Shown: positions 26,433-36,609, numbered from the stretch's first letter. The stretch is DNA of 64,000 nt from Odoribacter sp. AF15-53 (GCF_003479425.1 NZ_QUHC01000010.1:72832-136831); one strand, 5' to 3'. Made by a program: numbers and translations. Notes: generated by a model from the letters alone, not told the origin.

Positions 26433-27899
26433 ATGAATAGAAAAATATTTCGTGTTGCCGTCCTTGTGTTTTGGACTAGTGTTGTTTGCTGGAGTTGCGA
26501 GGATTATCTTGATATCATACCCAAAGGGAAAAGAGTTCCCAAAACGCTGGAGGATTACGCGGCCTTTTTGCAGAACCCGGCATTTACGGTTGGAGGAACA
26601 TATTATAAAATGTATCTGGTAAACGAGTCTTATCAGGATCCTTCTTATATGGTATCCAGCCCGTTGAATCAGATTCATTATTATTGGTTGGAAGATAAAG
26701 ACCGGATTTCCGATTATAAAAATGACGAAGTTTATAACGGGAACTATAGGGCTATATTTTATATGAACCTTTTAATCAATGATGTACCGGGAATAAATGT
26801 ATCTTCATCAGCGGAAAGTATCCGGGCGAAGGTGTTAATCGCTCAGGCCAAAACGATACGTGCGTTGCATTATTTTTATCTAGTTAACACGTTTGCCAAG
26901 GCTTATAATCCGGAAACGGCGGCTTCGGACGGGGGAATTCCTTACACGACAAATTCCGATGATTTTGAGGGGCAGATTGCTCAAGAGAGTGTGGAGAAAA
27001 TATACGGTCATATTCTGGATGATCTGAATGCGGCGATCCCGGAATTACCGTTGGAAGTAGATAATTTTATGGAACCGAATAGAGCTGCAGGCTATGCTCT
27101 GCGTGCCCGGGTTCATCTTTTCATGCATAATTGGCAAGAGGCTTTTAATGATGCTAATGAGGCATTGAAACTGAACGATTATATTTTTGATATGGTGGCT
27201 TATCATCGGGAGTATGTTGATCCGGACGGGACTGGACGCACGATACAGGATGATCGGAATGCTTTTACCGGATTACCTCGTATTACCTACTCGCTGGGAA
27301 AAGATGAAAACCTTCTGGTTAAAGGCGGTAACTCTTTAGTGACAAGTACGGAGATTTCTATAAAACTTCCGTTGAAAGATTCCGTGGAGAATCAGTTCTG
27401 TACCCGGGATCCGTCCCGGTTCGGGGAAGGAGATACTCGTTTTTTGTGCGTGTTCTACCGGGATGAGGCTTCCGGTTATTACGAGAGCAGGTTGAGGGAT
27501 AACAAGAATTGGGGAGGTTTACGCACGCCGGAAGTTTATTTGATACGGGCGGAATGTAATGCCCGGCTGGGCTTTCTGGACGAGGCTATGGACGATTTGA
27601 ATGCTTTAAGAAAGAAGCGAATCATTGCCAGCGTGTACCAGCCTCTAAGTGCCTCATCCTTGAAAGAGGCGATAGATTATATTCGTAAAGAACGGGATGT
27701 CGAGTTGTTGGGTAGTGGAATGATGTTTTATGATATGCGTCGTTTCAACACGGAAACGGAGTATCAACGTACCATGGTGAAAAAGGATGACAAGGGGATC
27801 ATGCATTCTCTCAAACCGGATTCCGAGTTATGGGTGATGCCTTTTCCGAAATCGGTCACGGATCAGAATACGGATCTCAAGCAAAATACTAAAATATAG
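26433..27899 (+). CDS. SusD/RagB-family surface lipoprotein
   Basis: 488 residues. Lipobox VVCWSCEDYLDIIPKGKR with Cys at about 22 and an acidic pair right after it, in line with surface export. SusD signatures are present: an N-terminal KTLEDYAAFLQN segment, the helical core IAQAKTIRALHYFYLVNTFA, and PEVYLIRAECNARLGFLDEA. It starts 11 nt after susC and is the last gene before a strong terminator. It should be the ligand-binding lid of the second SusC. Confidence 0.95.
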   Translation: MNRKIFRVAVLVFWTSVVCWSCEDYLDIIPKGKRVPKTLEDYAAFLQNPAFTVGGTYYKMYLVNESYQDPSYMVSSPLNQIHYYWLEDKDRISDYKNDEVYNGNYRAIFYMNLLINDVPGINVSSSAESIRAKVLIAQAKTIRALHYFYLVNTFAKAYNPETAASDGGIPYTTNSDDFEGQIAQESVEKIYGHILDDLNAAIPELPLEVDNFMEPNRAAGYALRARVHLFMHNWQEAFNDANEALKLNDYIFDMVAYHREYVDPDGTGRTIQDDRNAFTGLPRITYSLGKDENLLVKGGNSLVTSTEISIKLPLKDSVENQFCTRDPSRFGEGDTRFLCVFYRDEASGYYESRLRDNKNWGGLRTPEVYLIRAECNARLGFLDEAMDDLNALRKKRIIASVYQPLSASSLKEAIDYIRKERDVELLGSGMMFYDMRRFNTETEYQRTMVKKDDKGIMHSLKPDSELWVMPFPKSVTDQNTDLKQNTKI

Positions 27900-27942
27900 G
27901 AAATCATAGCGTTATTTGAATAAAACATTTTTGAAAAACGGT

Positions 27943-27987
27943 TCCGCCACGTGTAAAAACAAGTGGCGTGGCGGAGCTCTTGTTTTT
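27943..27987 (+). terminator. Intrinsic terminator after SusC/SusD locus 2
   Basis: TCCGCCACG (27943-27951) and CGTGGCGGA (27967-27975) form a perfect 9-bp GC-rich stem, followed by GCTCTTGTTTTT. It separates susD from the ABC ATPase gene at 28024. I see no clear TAnnTTTG promoter between them, so partial read-through is possible. Confidence 0.8.
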
Positions 27988-28023
27988 AAATCAAAAGTTG
28001 ATAGTAAGTAAATCATAAAAAGT

Positions 28024-28950
28024 ATGGAACAAGCAATCGTAAAAGTGCAGAATTTGTCTCATCGTTACAGTGTTCAATGGGCAATACGTGATATTAATTT
28101 CGAAATACAGGGAAAAGGTATATACGGGTTATTAGGATCTAATGGGGCCGGGAAATCCACGTTGATGAATATCATGTGCGGGGTGTTGAAACAGACGGAA
28201 GGCGATGTTTTTATTAACGGGATCAACACGAAGGAAGATCCGGTCGGAGCGAAACGTTTTATCGGGTTTCTGCCGCAGAAACCACCCTTGCACATGGAGT
28301 TAACGGTAGAAGAATATTTAAGATACTGTGCGTATCTGCGTTGGATACCTGCCGATAAAATCGAGCGGGCCATTGACGAGGTGTTGGAAAAGTGTTCGAT
28401 CACGCATTTCCGGAAGCGTCTGATTCGTAATTTATCGGGTGGGTATCAGCAACGTGTGGGAATTGCCCAGGCGATTATTCATGATCCTGTGCTGGTGGTA
28501 TTGGATGAACCGACGAATGGTCTGGATCCGAACCAGATTCTGGAAATACGTCATTTGATCAAGGATATCGCGGAAGAACGTACCGTGATTCTTTCCACGC
28601 ATATTTTATCGGAAGTACAGGCGACCTGTGATTACATTCGTATGGTGGAACAGGGACAGATCGTTTTCTCCGGAACCGTGGCGGACTTTGACAATTACAT
28701 CGCTCCCAATTCCTTGTTAATTACGTTGATGAATGCCCCGAGCGTGGACGAACTAGTCAAGTTGCCCGGAGTCGTCGGGATCGACGAGTTGGGAAATAAT
28801 CGTTTTCGGGTGAAATGTACCGATCCGCGGGATGTGGTGGAACTCGTTGTTCGCACAAGTGTCGAACGGGATTGGCATTTGACGGAAGTGGGTATTGAAA
28901 GAAATTCTTTGGACTTCATTTTTGCCGAGTTATCAAAGAAGAAAAAGTAA
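28024..28950 (+). CDS. ABC transporter ATP-binding protein, cassette 1 (GldA-like)
   Basis: 308 residues. Complete nucleotide-binding domain: Walker A GSNGAGKST at about 38-46, Q-loop LPQKPPL, signature LSGGYQQR, Walker B LVVLDEPT and H-loop STH. The C-terminal about 80 residues form an extra domain that often follows in GldA/NosF-like ATPases. It should drive the two permease fusions encoded next. A close paralogue leads the second cassette at 36737; long blocks such as LSGGYQQR-GIAQAIIH and TNGLDPNQI are nearly identical, pointing to cassette duplication. The export or insertion substrate is not evident. Confidence 0.93.
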   Translation: MEQAIVKVQNLSHRYSVQWAIRDINFEIQGKGIYGLLGSNGAGKSTLMNIMCGVLKQTEGDVFINGINTKEDPVGAKRFIGFLPQKPPLHMELTVEEYLRYCAYLRWIPADKIERAIDEVLEKCSITHFRKRLIRNLSGGYQQRVGIAQAIIHDPVLVVLDEPTNGLDPNQILEIRHLIKDIAEERTVILSTHILSEVQATCDYIRMVEQGQIVFSGTVADFDNYIAPNSLLITLMNAPSVDELVKLPGVVGIDELGNNRFRVKCTDPRDVVELVVRTSVERDWHLTEVGIERNSLDFIFAELSKKKK

Positions 28951-28974
28951 TCACTAGTAATGAAGAATTAGGTT

Positions 28975-31275
28975 ATGAAAATTATACAAAGAATAGCGAT
29001 TGCCGAGTTGCAGAACTTTTTCTACTCTCCGATTGCCTGGCTGATTATGATCGTCTTCACGATTCAAGTCGCTATAACTTTTACGGATACTTTGGGGATG
29101 TTTTCTCAAAGTCAGGAAATGGGGTACACGATAGCAAGTATGTCATCAAAGATTCTTGGAGGAACATTTTTTGATATATTGGAATATCTTTATCTCTATA
29201 TACCGCTATTGACCATGGGGTTGATGAGCCGGGAATTGAGTAGCGGTTCGATTAAGTTACTTTATTCTTCCCCGGTCAAGAATTACCAGATTGTACTGGG
29301 GAAGTATTTGTCAATGCTTGTTTACGGGGGAGCGTTGATATTGATTCTTTCTGTTTTTATCATTCTTTCTTTTTTCACGGTCAGGAATTTTGAGATACAG
29401 ACGGCATTATCTTGTCTTTTGGGTACTTATTTATTGTTGTGTGCCTATTCCGCGATAGGTCTTTTCTTATCAAGCCTTACTTCTTATCAGGTGGTGGCGG
29501 CTATCGGAACCTTTGCCATGTTCTCTTTTTTGAATATCATGAGCGGGGTTGGGCAAGACATTGATTTCGTGCGGGAGATTACTTATTGGTTGGGTATCAA
29601 CGGGCGGGCGATGGAGTTCGTGAGCGGGTTGATTTGTAGTGAGAATGTCCTTTATTTCTTGATTGTTTCTCTGTTGTTTCTCTTTCTTACAATTTTGCGA
29701 TTGAAGAGTGTGCGGGAAGGTGGAAGTCGGAACGTGATTGTCGGGAAATATGTGGGGATCGTGCTTGTTGCTTTATTACTGGGATTTGTTTCTTCTCGTC
29801 CGGTGATGATGTTTTTTTATGATACCACCGCGACAAAATCAAATACACTCACGCCCAATAGTCAAGAGATTGTGAAACAACTGGATGGGGGAATGACGAT
29901 CACGACTTATGTGAATTTATTAGACAAGCGTTACAATATGTATGGGGCCCCGGGATGCCGGAAGCGTGACATAGAGCTTTTCATGCAATACATTCGTTTC
30001 AAGCCGGAGATTAAGATGAAGTACGTGTATTATTACGCCCACGCGGATAACCCGTCTTTGGAACAGCGTTATCCGGGACTTTCAGACCGGGAACGGGTGG
30101 AAAAGATTTGTCTGGTGGACGATATTGATCCTGATATGTTCCCGCACGTGAGTGAATTAAAGGGGGTGGATACAGCGGGATTAGCGAGCGAGGGGTATCG
30201 TATGGTGCGGTTGATTGAGCGAAAGAATGGGAAGAAAACTTACTTGCGAATGTTTGATGACGTGACTGTGACACCTAAGGAAGCGGAGATTTCGGCAGCC
30301 TTGAAGCGGGTGGCAATGAAACTCCCTACCGTGGGGTACGTGCAGGGACATGGTGAACGCGGGTTTGAACGGAACGGGGATCGGAGTTTCCGTTACTCGA
30401 CGGTAGACAAGTATTTCCGTTATTCGTTAATCAATAATGGCTTTGACTTCGAAGTGTTGACATTGGATCGGGAGGTACCTGAACAAGTGAGTATCTTGAT
30501 TTTGTCGGATATGAAAACAGCTCTGACTCCGGATGAAGAAAAAAATCTGGATAATTATATCGCTCGTGGTGGCAATTTGTTGATTTTTGGTGAACCCTGT
30601 CGGCAGGAGACCATGAATCCCGTTTTGGAGCGTTTTGGGGTACGTATGCTTCCCGGTCAATTGGTGACACGTATCGATAACGGGTTTACTCCCGATTTTG
30701 TAGTCGGCTTCGCTACACCCGAATCTTCGAAACTGGCTTGGCAGTTTGAATTTCTTCAAGTACGTAATTTACATATAACCATGCCGGGAACTTCCGTTTT
30801 GGCTTATGACGAGGATAAAGGTTACGAGGTAACACCTTTGTTTGTTTCCCCGGGTAAAGGCTTCTGGAACGAACTGGAGACAACTGATTTCCTCGATGAA
30901 AAGCCGACTGTAAACCCGACAATCGGGGAGGAAGAGAAGAGTTACCCGCTGATCGTGGCGTTGAATCGGGAGATTGCCGGCAAGGAACAGCGAATCGTGA
31001 TTTCCGGAGATGCTGATTGTTTCTCGAATGGAGAAGTCAGTGCATCCCGCTTGGGGGTTATTCCGGGAAATAATTATTATTTCCCCGGTGGGCTTTTTAA
31101 CTGGCTATCGGGCAATCAGGCTCCGGTTGATGTCCGTCGCCCGTCTTTCCCGGATAATAGGTATTACTTGGGATTGCAAGGGACGGAAGTGGTCACGATC
31201 TGTTTGGTATACGTGTTCCCGTTATTGTTATTGTTGGGATATTTGGCCTTATGGCTGAGGCGTCGGGGACGATAG
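28975..31275 (+). CDS. Fused ABC-2 permease / GldG-like auxiliary protein, cassette 1 copy a
   Basis: 766 residues. N-terminal ABC-2 permease part (about 1-275) with some seven hydrophobic segments (about 17-37, 68-85, 111-135, 146-166, 172-190, 224-242, 256-273) and the motif LMSRELSSGSIKLLYSSPVK. A large GldG-like extracytoplasmic domain (about 276-740) contains VGYVQGHGER and ARGGNLLIFGEP. A last helix (about 742-760) ends in RRRGR. In gliding Bacteroidetes the GldF and GldG parts are separate proteins; here they form one chain. It works with the ATPase upstream and probably pairs with the next gene as a heterodimer. Confidence 0.9.
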   Translation: MKIIQRIAIAELQNFFYSPIAWLIMIVFTIQVAITFTDTLGMFSQSQEMGYTIASMSSKILGGTFFDILEYLYLYIPLLTMGLMSRELSSGSIKLLYSSPVKNYQIVLGKYLSMLVYGGALILILSVFIILSFFTVRNFEIQTALSCLLGTYLLLCAYSAIGLFLSSLTSYQVVAAIGTFAMFSFLNIMSGVGQDIDFVREITYWLGINGRAMEFVSGLICSENVLYFLIVSLLFLFLTILRLKSVREGGSRNVIVGKYVGIVLVALLLGFVSSRPVMMFFYDTTATKSNTLTPNSQEIVKQLDGGMTITTYVNLLDKRYNMYGAPGCRKRDIELFMQYIRFKPEIKMKYVYYYAHADNPSLEQRYPGLSDRERVEKICLVDDIDPDMFPHVSELKGVDTAGLASEGYRMVRLIERKNGKKTYLRMFDDVTVTPKEAEISAALKRVAMKLPTVGYVQGHGERGFERNGDRSFRYSTVDKYFRYSLINNGFDFEVLTLDREVPEQVSILILSDMKTALTPDEEKNLDNYIARGGNLLIFGEPCRQETMNPVLERFGVRMLPGQLVTRIDNGFTPDFVVGFATPESSKLAWQFEFLQVRNLHITMPGTSVLAYDEDKGYEVTPLFVSPGKGFWNELETTDFLDEKPTVNPTIGEEEKSYPLIVALNREIAGKEQRIVISGDADCFSNGEVSASRLGVIPGNNYYFPGGLFNWLSGNQAPVDVRRPSFPDNRYYLGLQGTEVVTICLVYVFPLLLLLGYLALWLRRRGR

Positions 31276-31304
31276 GTTGAACGATAAATTAAAAAATAGA
31301 AAAG

Positions 31305-33596
31305 ATGAAACTAACTTTTAGAATAGCGCTCACGGAATTACAGACGTTGTTTTATTCTCCGGTGGCGTGGCTGATTCTGATACTATTTACTTTTCAGACG
31401 GCATCAGCTTTTACGAGTACGCTCGTGGGGAACGTGCGATCTCAGGAATTGAATTATTTGTTGGGAGACATCACGTATAACATGTTTTCCAGTATGTTCG
31501 GGTTTCTTCGTCGGGTGCAGAATATTTTGTATCTTTATTTACCCTTGTTGACCATGGGATTGATGAGTAGGGAATTAAACAGCGGTTCGATTAAATTACT
31601 TTATTCTTCCCCGGTCAAGAACTCTCAGATTATCTTGGGGAAGTACCTGGCGATCCTTTTGTTTGGCTTGTTGTTAATGGTGATTGTTGGCGTTTACGTG
31701 GTATGGGCATCCTGTTCGATTGCTCATTTCGATTTGTCGTTGGTGCTTACGGGGATTCTAGGGCTTTATCTGATTGTATGCGCGTACGGTGCTATCGGGT
31801 TATTCATGTCAAGTCTGACTTCTTACCAGGTTGTGGCGGCAATCTCGACATTAGCCATGTTGGCCGTGTTAAATTTTATCGGACGGGTAGGGCAAAGTTA
31901 TGATTTCGTGCGAGAACTCACTTACTGGCTCTCGATCAAGGGGCGTGCTGATACGTTTGTTGAGGGCTTGATTTGTTCCGAGGATGTATTGTATTTTCTT
32001 ATCGTGGTAGGACTCTTTCTCTTACTTGCTATTTTGCGTTTGAAAGCGATCCGGCAAAAAGCAGGTTGGAAAATGTCTATTGGTAAGTACGCCGGAGTCG
32101 TGGTGTTGGCTTTGATATTGGGATACGTGAGTTCCCGTCCCGCCACGAAGTTCTTTTACGATGCGAGTCGTACGAAACGAGGTACGATCACGGAGGCGAG
32201 TCAAGAGATTGTCAGGCAATTGAAGGGGAATATGACGATCACGACTTACGTGAATCTTTTTGATCCGAATTTCTATTCTCACTTACCGGTTCGTCGTAAG
32301 TATGATTTGGGTAAATTTGGTAAATTTATCCGTTTTAAACCGGAGATCAAGATGAAGTATGTCTATTATTATGCCCATGCGAAACAGTTAGGTTTAATGG
32401 ACTACAATCCGGGGCTGTCCGAGCGAGAGATCATGGAGAAGTTGTGTTTGACTTACCATTTGGATACCAGTAGGATTAAGACGTTGCAGGAAATCGAGCA
32501 AGAGATTGATCTGGCCCCGGAAGATTATCGGGTGGTACGTTTGGTTGAACATGAGAACGGACAGAAGACTTTCTTGCGGATGTTTAACGATAACGAGTAT
32601 TATCCCAGTGAGGCCGAGATTTCGGCGGCTTTCAAGCGTTTGGCAATGACGTTGCCCACGGTGGCTTTTTTGCAAGGGCATGGTGAACGAGACTTTGATC
32701 GTGTGGGGGATCGTAGCTATCGCCAGTTTGCGATGAGTAAGTTTTTCCGTTATTCGTTGATTAATCAAGGATTTGATTTTAGAGAAGTCACTTTGGAACA
32801 GGATATCCCGGAGGAGATCAATATCTTGGTTATAGCGGATATGCGTACGGCTTTGAACAAGGAAGAAAAAGTCCGGTTAGACGCTTACGTGGCTCGTGGT
32901 GGTAATCTGTTTATCTTGGGGGAACCTCGTCGACAGGAGGTCATGAACCCGTTGATAGCTCCTTTCGGGGTACAGTTTATGCCCGGCCAACTCGTACAAC
33001 GGACAGATCAGGATTTTTTACCGAATTTTATTGTCTCTAAGGCGACTCCCGTGGCCGGACAATTCAGTTATTATATGGGAGGTGGTGATCATTTCCAGGT
33101 TACCATGCCGACTGCGGTTGAAATGACTTACGAAACAGATCGGGGGTTTGAAGTAACTCCGTTGCTGGTAACTAGTGTTGACACGACTTGGAACGAGTTG
33201 GAGACAACTAATTTTGTGGATGAGGTTCCTACCGTGAATACTACTATCGGGGAGTGTGTGAAAGAGTTTCCAACCTTGCTCGCGTTGTCGAAGGATATGG
33301 GGGGACGGCAACAGAAAATTATTATTGCCGCGGATGCAGATTGTATCGGGAATGGAGAGGTCGGGCAGAGACGGCCGGGCTTGGAAACTTATAATTATAA
33401 CCTGGTTATGGGGGCTTTTCACTGGTTATCGGATAACGAGGCTCCCGTGGATATTCGACGACCTGTACCACCCGATACTCGTTTAAATCTGAAAATGCCG
33501 GGAGCTAAGACTAGCCGGACGATATTGAAATGGTGTTTCCCTCTTTGTTTGTTGGGATTGTATCTGTTCGTGTGGATCAGAAGGCGGGGACGCTAA
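31305..33596 (+). CDS. Fused ABC-2 permease / GldG-like auxiliary protein, cassette 1 copy b
   Basis: 763 residues, same design as its upstream neighbour: permease part to about 275 (LMSRELNSGSIKLLYSSPVK), GldG-like domain with VAFLQGHGER and ARGGNLFILGEPRRQEVMNP, final helix and RRRGR tail. It is clearly paralogous but diverged from copy a, in line with a heterodimeric transporter core of one ATPase gene and two permease genes. It starts 29 nt after copy a and is followed by the MutS-like gene after 23 nt, so all four genes appear to be one transcript. Confidence 0.9.
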   Translation: MKLTFRIALTELQTLFYSPVAWLILILFTFQTASAFTSTLVGNVRSQELNYLLGDITYNMFSSMFGFLRRVQNILYLYLPLLTMGLMSRELNSGSIKLLYSSPVKNSQIILGKYLAILLFGLLLMVIVGVYVVWASCSIAHFDLSLVLTGILGLYLIVCAYGAIGLFMSSLTSYQVVAAISTLAMLAVLNFIGRVGQSYDFVRELTYWLSIKGRADTFVEGLICSEDVLYFLIVVGLFLLLAILRLKAIRQKAGWKMSIGKYAGVVVLALILGYVSSRPATKFFYDASRTKRGTITEASQEIVRQLKGNMTITTYVNLFDPNFYSHLPVRRKYDLGKFGKFIRFKPEIKMKYVYYYAHAKQLGLMDYNPGLSEREIMEKLCLTYHLDTSRIKTLQEIEQEIDLAPEDYRVVRLVEHENGQKTFLRMFNDNEYYPSEAEISAAFKRLAMTLPTVAFLQGHGERDFDRVGDRSYRQFAMSKFFRYSLINQGFDFREVTLEQDIPEEINILVIADMRTALNKEEKVRLDAYVARGGNLFILGEPRRQEVMNPLIAPFGVQFMPGQLVQRTDQDFLPNFIVSKATPVAGQFSYYMGGGDHFQVTMPTAVEMTYETDRGFEVTPLLVTSVDTTWNELETTNFVDEVPTVNTTIGECVKEFPTLLALSKDMGGRQQKIIIAADADCIGNGEVGQRRPGLETYNYNLVMGAFHWLSDNEAPVDIRRPVPPDTRLNLKMPGAKTSRTILKWCFPLCLLGLYLFVWIRRRGR

Positions 33597-33619
33597 AATT
33601 GTAAATCAATGATAGGATT

Positions 33620-36301
33620 ATGGCTTTTATAATTGACAGACAAACACTGGATGATCTGAATATCTTCGGGAAGCGGGGAAAGAACTCTGTTTACGGCATG
33701 TTCAATACAACCCGGACGAGTGGTGGCGCTCGGGTACTGGAAGAGATGTTTCTTTATCCTTTGTCAGACGAAGAGAAAATTAATAAACGGAGCGGCATCA
33801 TTCGCTATTTCCAACAGAAAAATATAGTATTCCCTTTCCGGGGAGAATTATTTGATACGGTGGAGTATTATTTATCTAACACGGATACTCGTACCCGGTT
33901 ATCCGGAGAGGATAATACGTTGCATCGGAAATTGAAAGGGGCGCTCGGTGCTGATACGGACTACGAGCAATTGCATAAAGGAGTTCTTGCCGGAATCGAG
34001 ATTATCGGTAGTTTGCGAAGCTTTGTAGAGAAGGCATGGCGGGAGGCCGGGGACAATCCCTACCGGGAGGAATTAGAACGGATTAGGGTACTGGCACGGG
34101 AACCGGATTTTGATATTTTACAGGCGGAATACGGGCAGAAGAAGTTACCTTACGAGAAGACAGCAAAACTGGATGCCTTGTTACGTTTTTCTCTGCGGGA
34201 TCATTTTTTACCTTTGTTGAATTGGGTGTATCATCTTGACGTGTATATTTCCGTGGCCCGGGTGGCGACGGAACGGGGGTTTGTTTTTGCCCGGGCTTTA
34301 CCTCCCGGGGGTGACGTGCTTCGGGTGACCGGGATGTATCATCCCGGCATTCCGAACGCCGTGGCTAACTCTTTGACCGTGGATCGTTCCAGTAACGTGA
34401 TCTTCCTGACCGGGGCTAACATGGCGGGAAAATCGACTTTTATGAAAACGCTTGGAACGACGGTATTTTTGGGACACATGGGGTTTCCTGTTCCGGCAAC
34501 AGAGATGAGTTTTTCCGTGTTGGAGGGAATGTACACGACAATCAACCTGCCGGATAATCTGAGCATGGGATACAGTCATTTTTATGCAGAGGTACTGCGG
34601 GTGAAACACGTGGCGAGCCAGTTGAGTAAATCCAAGAATCTACTGGTTATTTTCGATGAACTGTTTCGTGGGACCAATGTCAAGGATGCCTACGATGCGA
34701 CAGTGGCTATTGCCCGGGCTTTTGCCCGAAAACGGGAGTGTCTTTTCGTGATTTCCACGCATATCGTGGAAGCGGGAGAGAAACTCCGGGGAATATGTGA
34801 TAACGTGAATTTCGTTTATTTCCCGACGATCATGGAGGGGAGTATGCCGAAATACACCTATACGCTGACACCGGGAATCACGTCCGATCGTCATGGTATG
34901 GTGATTATCCGCAACGAGAAGATTCTTGATATATTGCATGATCACCGGGAGGTATCGAGAGGTGCGGAGAACAAAAAATTTGTGATAGACAGACAAACAC
35001 TCGAAGATTTGAATATTTTGGGGGAATACCGTGCGAATTCCGTTTTCTCTCTATTTAACCGTGTTCGGACACGGGGTGGTAAACGTTTGCTTGAATCCAT
35101 GTTTCAACACCCCTTGACAGATGTTGGAGCAATTAATGATCGGGCGGCTATTTTTGCTTTTTTTGGGCGATCCGGGTTGGAGTATCCGGTTTCGGATGAA
35201 TTATTTCAACAGGTAGATCAGTATTTTACCACGACGATACAGGGGAATTTTGCTTCCGCTCTTTTTAGTGCGGGACGTCGGAAATTCTTGAATTATATTG
35301 GTGCTGATAAAGAACACGTGATTATTCGGGAGGGTGTATGTGCCTGCGTGGAGTTTCTTCGACGTGTTCAGGTGTTTACCGGAAAACTGGCAGCAGGTAA
35401 TGTACCTGCTGTTTACAAACCGATATTATCCAGGTTACAGGAGGTGTTTGCTGATAAACGCTTGGCGTGCGTGTGCTCCGGGGAGAAGTTTGAACAAGTA
35501 CCTTGGTATCGGCTCGCTCGTGTCGATTATTTGTTACGGCATGAATTCCAGGAGAAGTTGCAGGGGGTTTTGGAAGCTTTTTACGGGTTTGATGTTTATG
35601 TAGCCGTGTCTGCGGTAGCCCGGGAGAGAGGATTTACTTACGCGAAAGCTCTTCCTTTTACAATTGGGAAGAATCACATTACTATTCGGGAGTTTTGTCA
35701 CCCTGCTATAGAGCGTGCAGTAAGAAACACGATACGTTTGGACTGTGATCGCAACGTGTTATTCCTCACGGGAGCCAATATGGCGGGTAAGTCTACGTTG
35801 ATGAAATCCTTTAGTATTGCGATTTATCTGGCTCACATGGGTTTTCCGGTAGCGGCTGATGGTATGGAATTTTCCGTGCAGGACGGATTGTATACGTCGA
35901 TCAATGTTGCCGATAATATTAATATGGGATATAGTCATTATTACGCTGAGGTGTTACGGGTGAAACAGGTGGCAGAAGAGGTGGCCAAGGGGAAGAACTT
36001 GGTTGTCGTTTTTGACGAACTGTTCAAGGGTACGAACGTCAAAGACGCTTATGATGCGACCGTATCGGTAACCGAGGCGTTCTCCGTGAACCGGAATTGT
36101 ACGTTTATTATCTCCACGCATATTATTGAGGCGGGGCATGCTTTGCGGGAGCGCCTTGATAATTTACATTTTGTTTTTGTACCGACTTTGATGAAAGGAA
36201 ACATACCGACTTATCCCTATCGACTTGAAGAAGGAATTACAGATGATCGTCATGGTATGTTGATCATCAATAATGAGCGGATACTTGAAATGTTAGAATA
36301 G
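33620..36301 (+). CDS. Single-chain tandem MutS-like ATPase (two MutS-core/ATPase units)
   Basis: 893 residues made of two homologous halves of about 450. Each begins alike (FIIDRQTLDDLNIFG; FVIDRQTLEDLNILG), has a helical MutS domain III-like part and a MutS domain V ATPase. Walker A GANMAGKST is at 265-273 and again at 718-726; Walker B segments are FDELFRGTNVKDAYDA and FDELFKGTNVKDAYDA; both halves have ISTHI and TDDRHGM or TSDRHGM. There is no mismatch-recognition domain I and no Smr nuclease domain, so it is not a repair MutS in the classical sense. MutS proteins work as dimers; this one could form the dimer within one chain. It is co-directional with, and 23 nt behind, a transporter gene. 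Function unknown. Confidence 0.9.
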   Translation: MAFIIDRQTLDDLNIFGKRGKNSVYGMFNTTRTSGGARVLEEMFLYPLSDEEKINKRSGIIRYFQQKNIVFPFRGELFDTVEYYLSNTDTRTRLSGEDNTLHRKLKGALGADTDYEQLHKGVLAGIEIIGSLRSFVEKAWREAGDNPYREELERIRVLAREPDFDILQAEYGQKKLPYEKTAKLDALLRFSLRDHFLPLLNWVYHLDVYISVARVATERGFVFARALPPGGDVLRVTGMYHPGIPNAVANSLTVDRSSNVIFLTGANMAGKSTFMKTLGTTVFLGHMGFPVPATEMSFSVLEGMYTTINLPDNLSMGYSHFYAEVLRVKHVASQLSKSKNLLVIFDELFRGTNVKDAYDATVAIARAFARKRECLFVISTHIVEAGEKLRGICDNVNFVYFPTIMEGSMPKYTYTLTPGITSDRHGMVIIRNEKILDILHDHREVSRGAENKKFVIDRQTLEDLNILGEYRANSVFSLFNRVRTRGGKRLLESMFQHPLTDVGAINDRAAIFAFFGRSGLEYPVSDELFQQVDQYFTTTIQGNFASALFSAGRRKFLNYIGADKEHVIIREGVCACVEFLRRVQVFTGKLAAGNVPAVYKPILSRLQEVFADKRLACVCSGEKFEQVPWYRLARVDYLLRHEFQEKLQGVLEAFYGFDVYVAVSAVARERGFTYAKALPFTIGKNHITIREFCHPAIERAVRNTIRLDCDRNVLFLTGANMAGKSTLMKSFSIAIYLAHMGFPVAADGMEFSVQDGLYTSINVADNINMGYSHYYAEVLRVKQVAEEVAKGKNLVVVFDELFKGTNVKDAYDATVSVTEAFSVNRNCTFIISTHIIEAGHALRERLDNLHFVFVPTLMKGNIPTYPYRLEEGITDDRHGMLIINNERILEMLE

Positions 36302-36315
36302 TATTATTATCTTTG
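36285..36315 (+). promoter_or_regulatory. Promoter of the TSCPD gene
   Basis: TTG at 36285-36287 and TATCTTTG at 36308-36315, 20 nt apart, fit the Bacteroidetes -33/-7 pattern. The ATG lies 21 nt downstream. The -33 part is inside the end of the MutS-like gene. Confidence 0.5.
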
Positions 36316-36336
36316 TGGCGCTAGATTTATGGTGTT

Positions 36337-36588
36337 ATGGAGAGAAAAGAATTTACATACATTCCCTCATCGGAGGTTTGTTCAAAGGAGATTCATGTCG
36401 TGTTGGAAGATGACGTGATCGTGGAAGTGAGTTTCAAGAAAGGTTGTGCGGGGAACGCTTTGGGGGTTGCCGCCTTGTTGAAGGGAATGAAGCGGGAGGA
36501 GGCGATTCGTCGGTTACGCGGGATTTGTTGTGGGCGTAAGCAGACTTCTTGTCCTGATCAACTAGCAAGAGCGTTGGAGGAGAATTAG
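36337..36588 (+). CDS. TSCPD-domain protein (TIGR03905-like)
   Basis: 83 residues. The whole protein is one TSCPD domain: VCSKEIHV near the start, FKKGCAGNALGV in the middle and the name-giving motif TSCPDQLARAL at the end, with several Cys (CSKE, GCAGN, ICCGRK, TSCPD) that could bind a metal. The domain is also found at the C-terminus of some adenosylcobalamin-dependent ribonucleotide reductases; the stand-alone form has no defined role. It has its own likely promoter and is closed off by a terminator. Confidence 0.85.
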   Translation: MERKEFTYIPSSEVCSKEIHVVLEDDVIVEVSFKKGCAGNALGVAALLKGMKREEAIRRLRGICCGRKQTSCPDQLARALEEN

Positions 36589-36609
36589 AATTAATTGTTA
36601 TAAATGATG

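Noticed and set aside
33620..36301. Classical DNA mismatch repair MutS
   Set aside because: No mismatch-recognition domain I and no connector/clamp layout of MutS; instead two short core/ATPase units are joined. A repair role is therefore not claimed.
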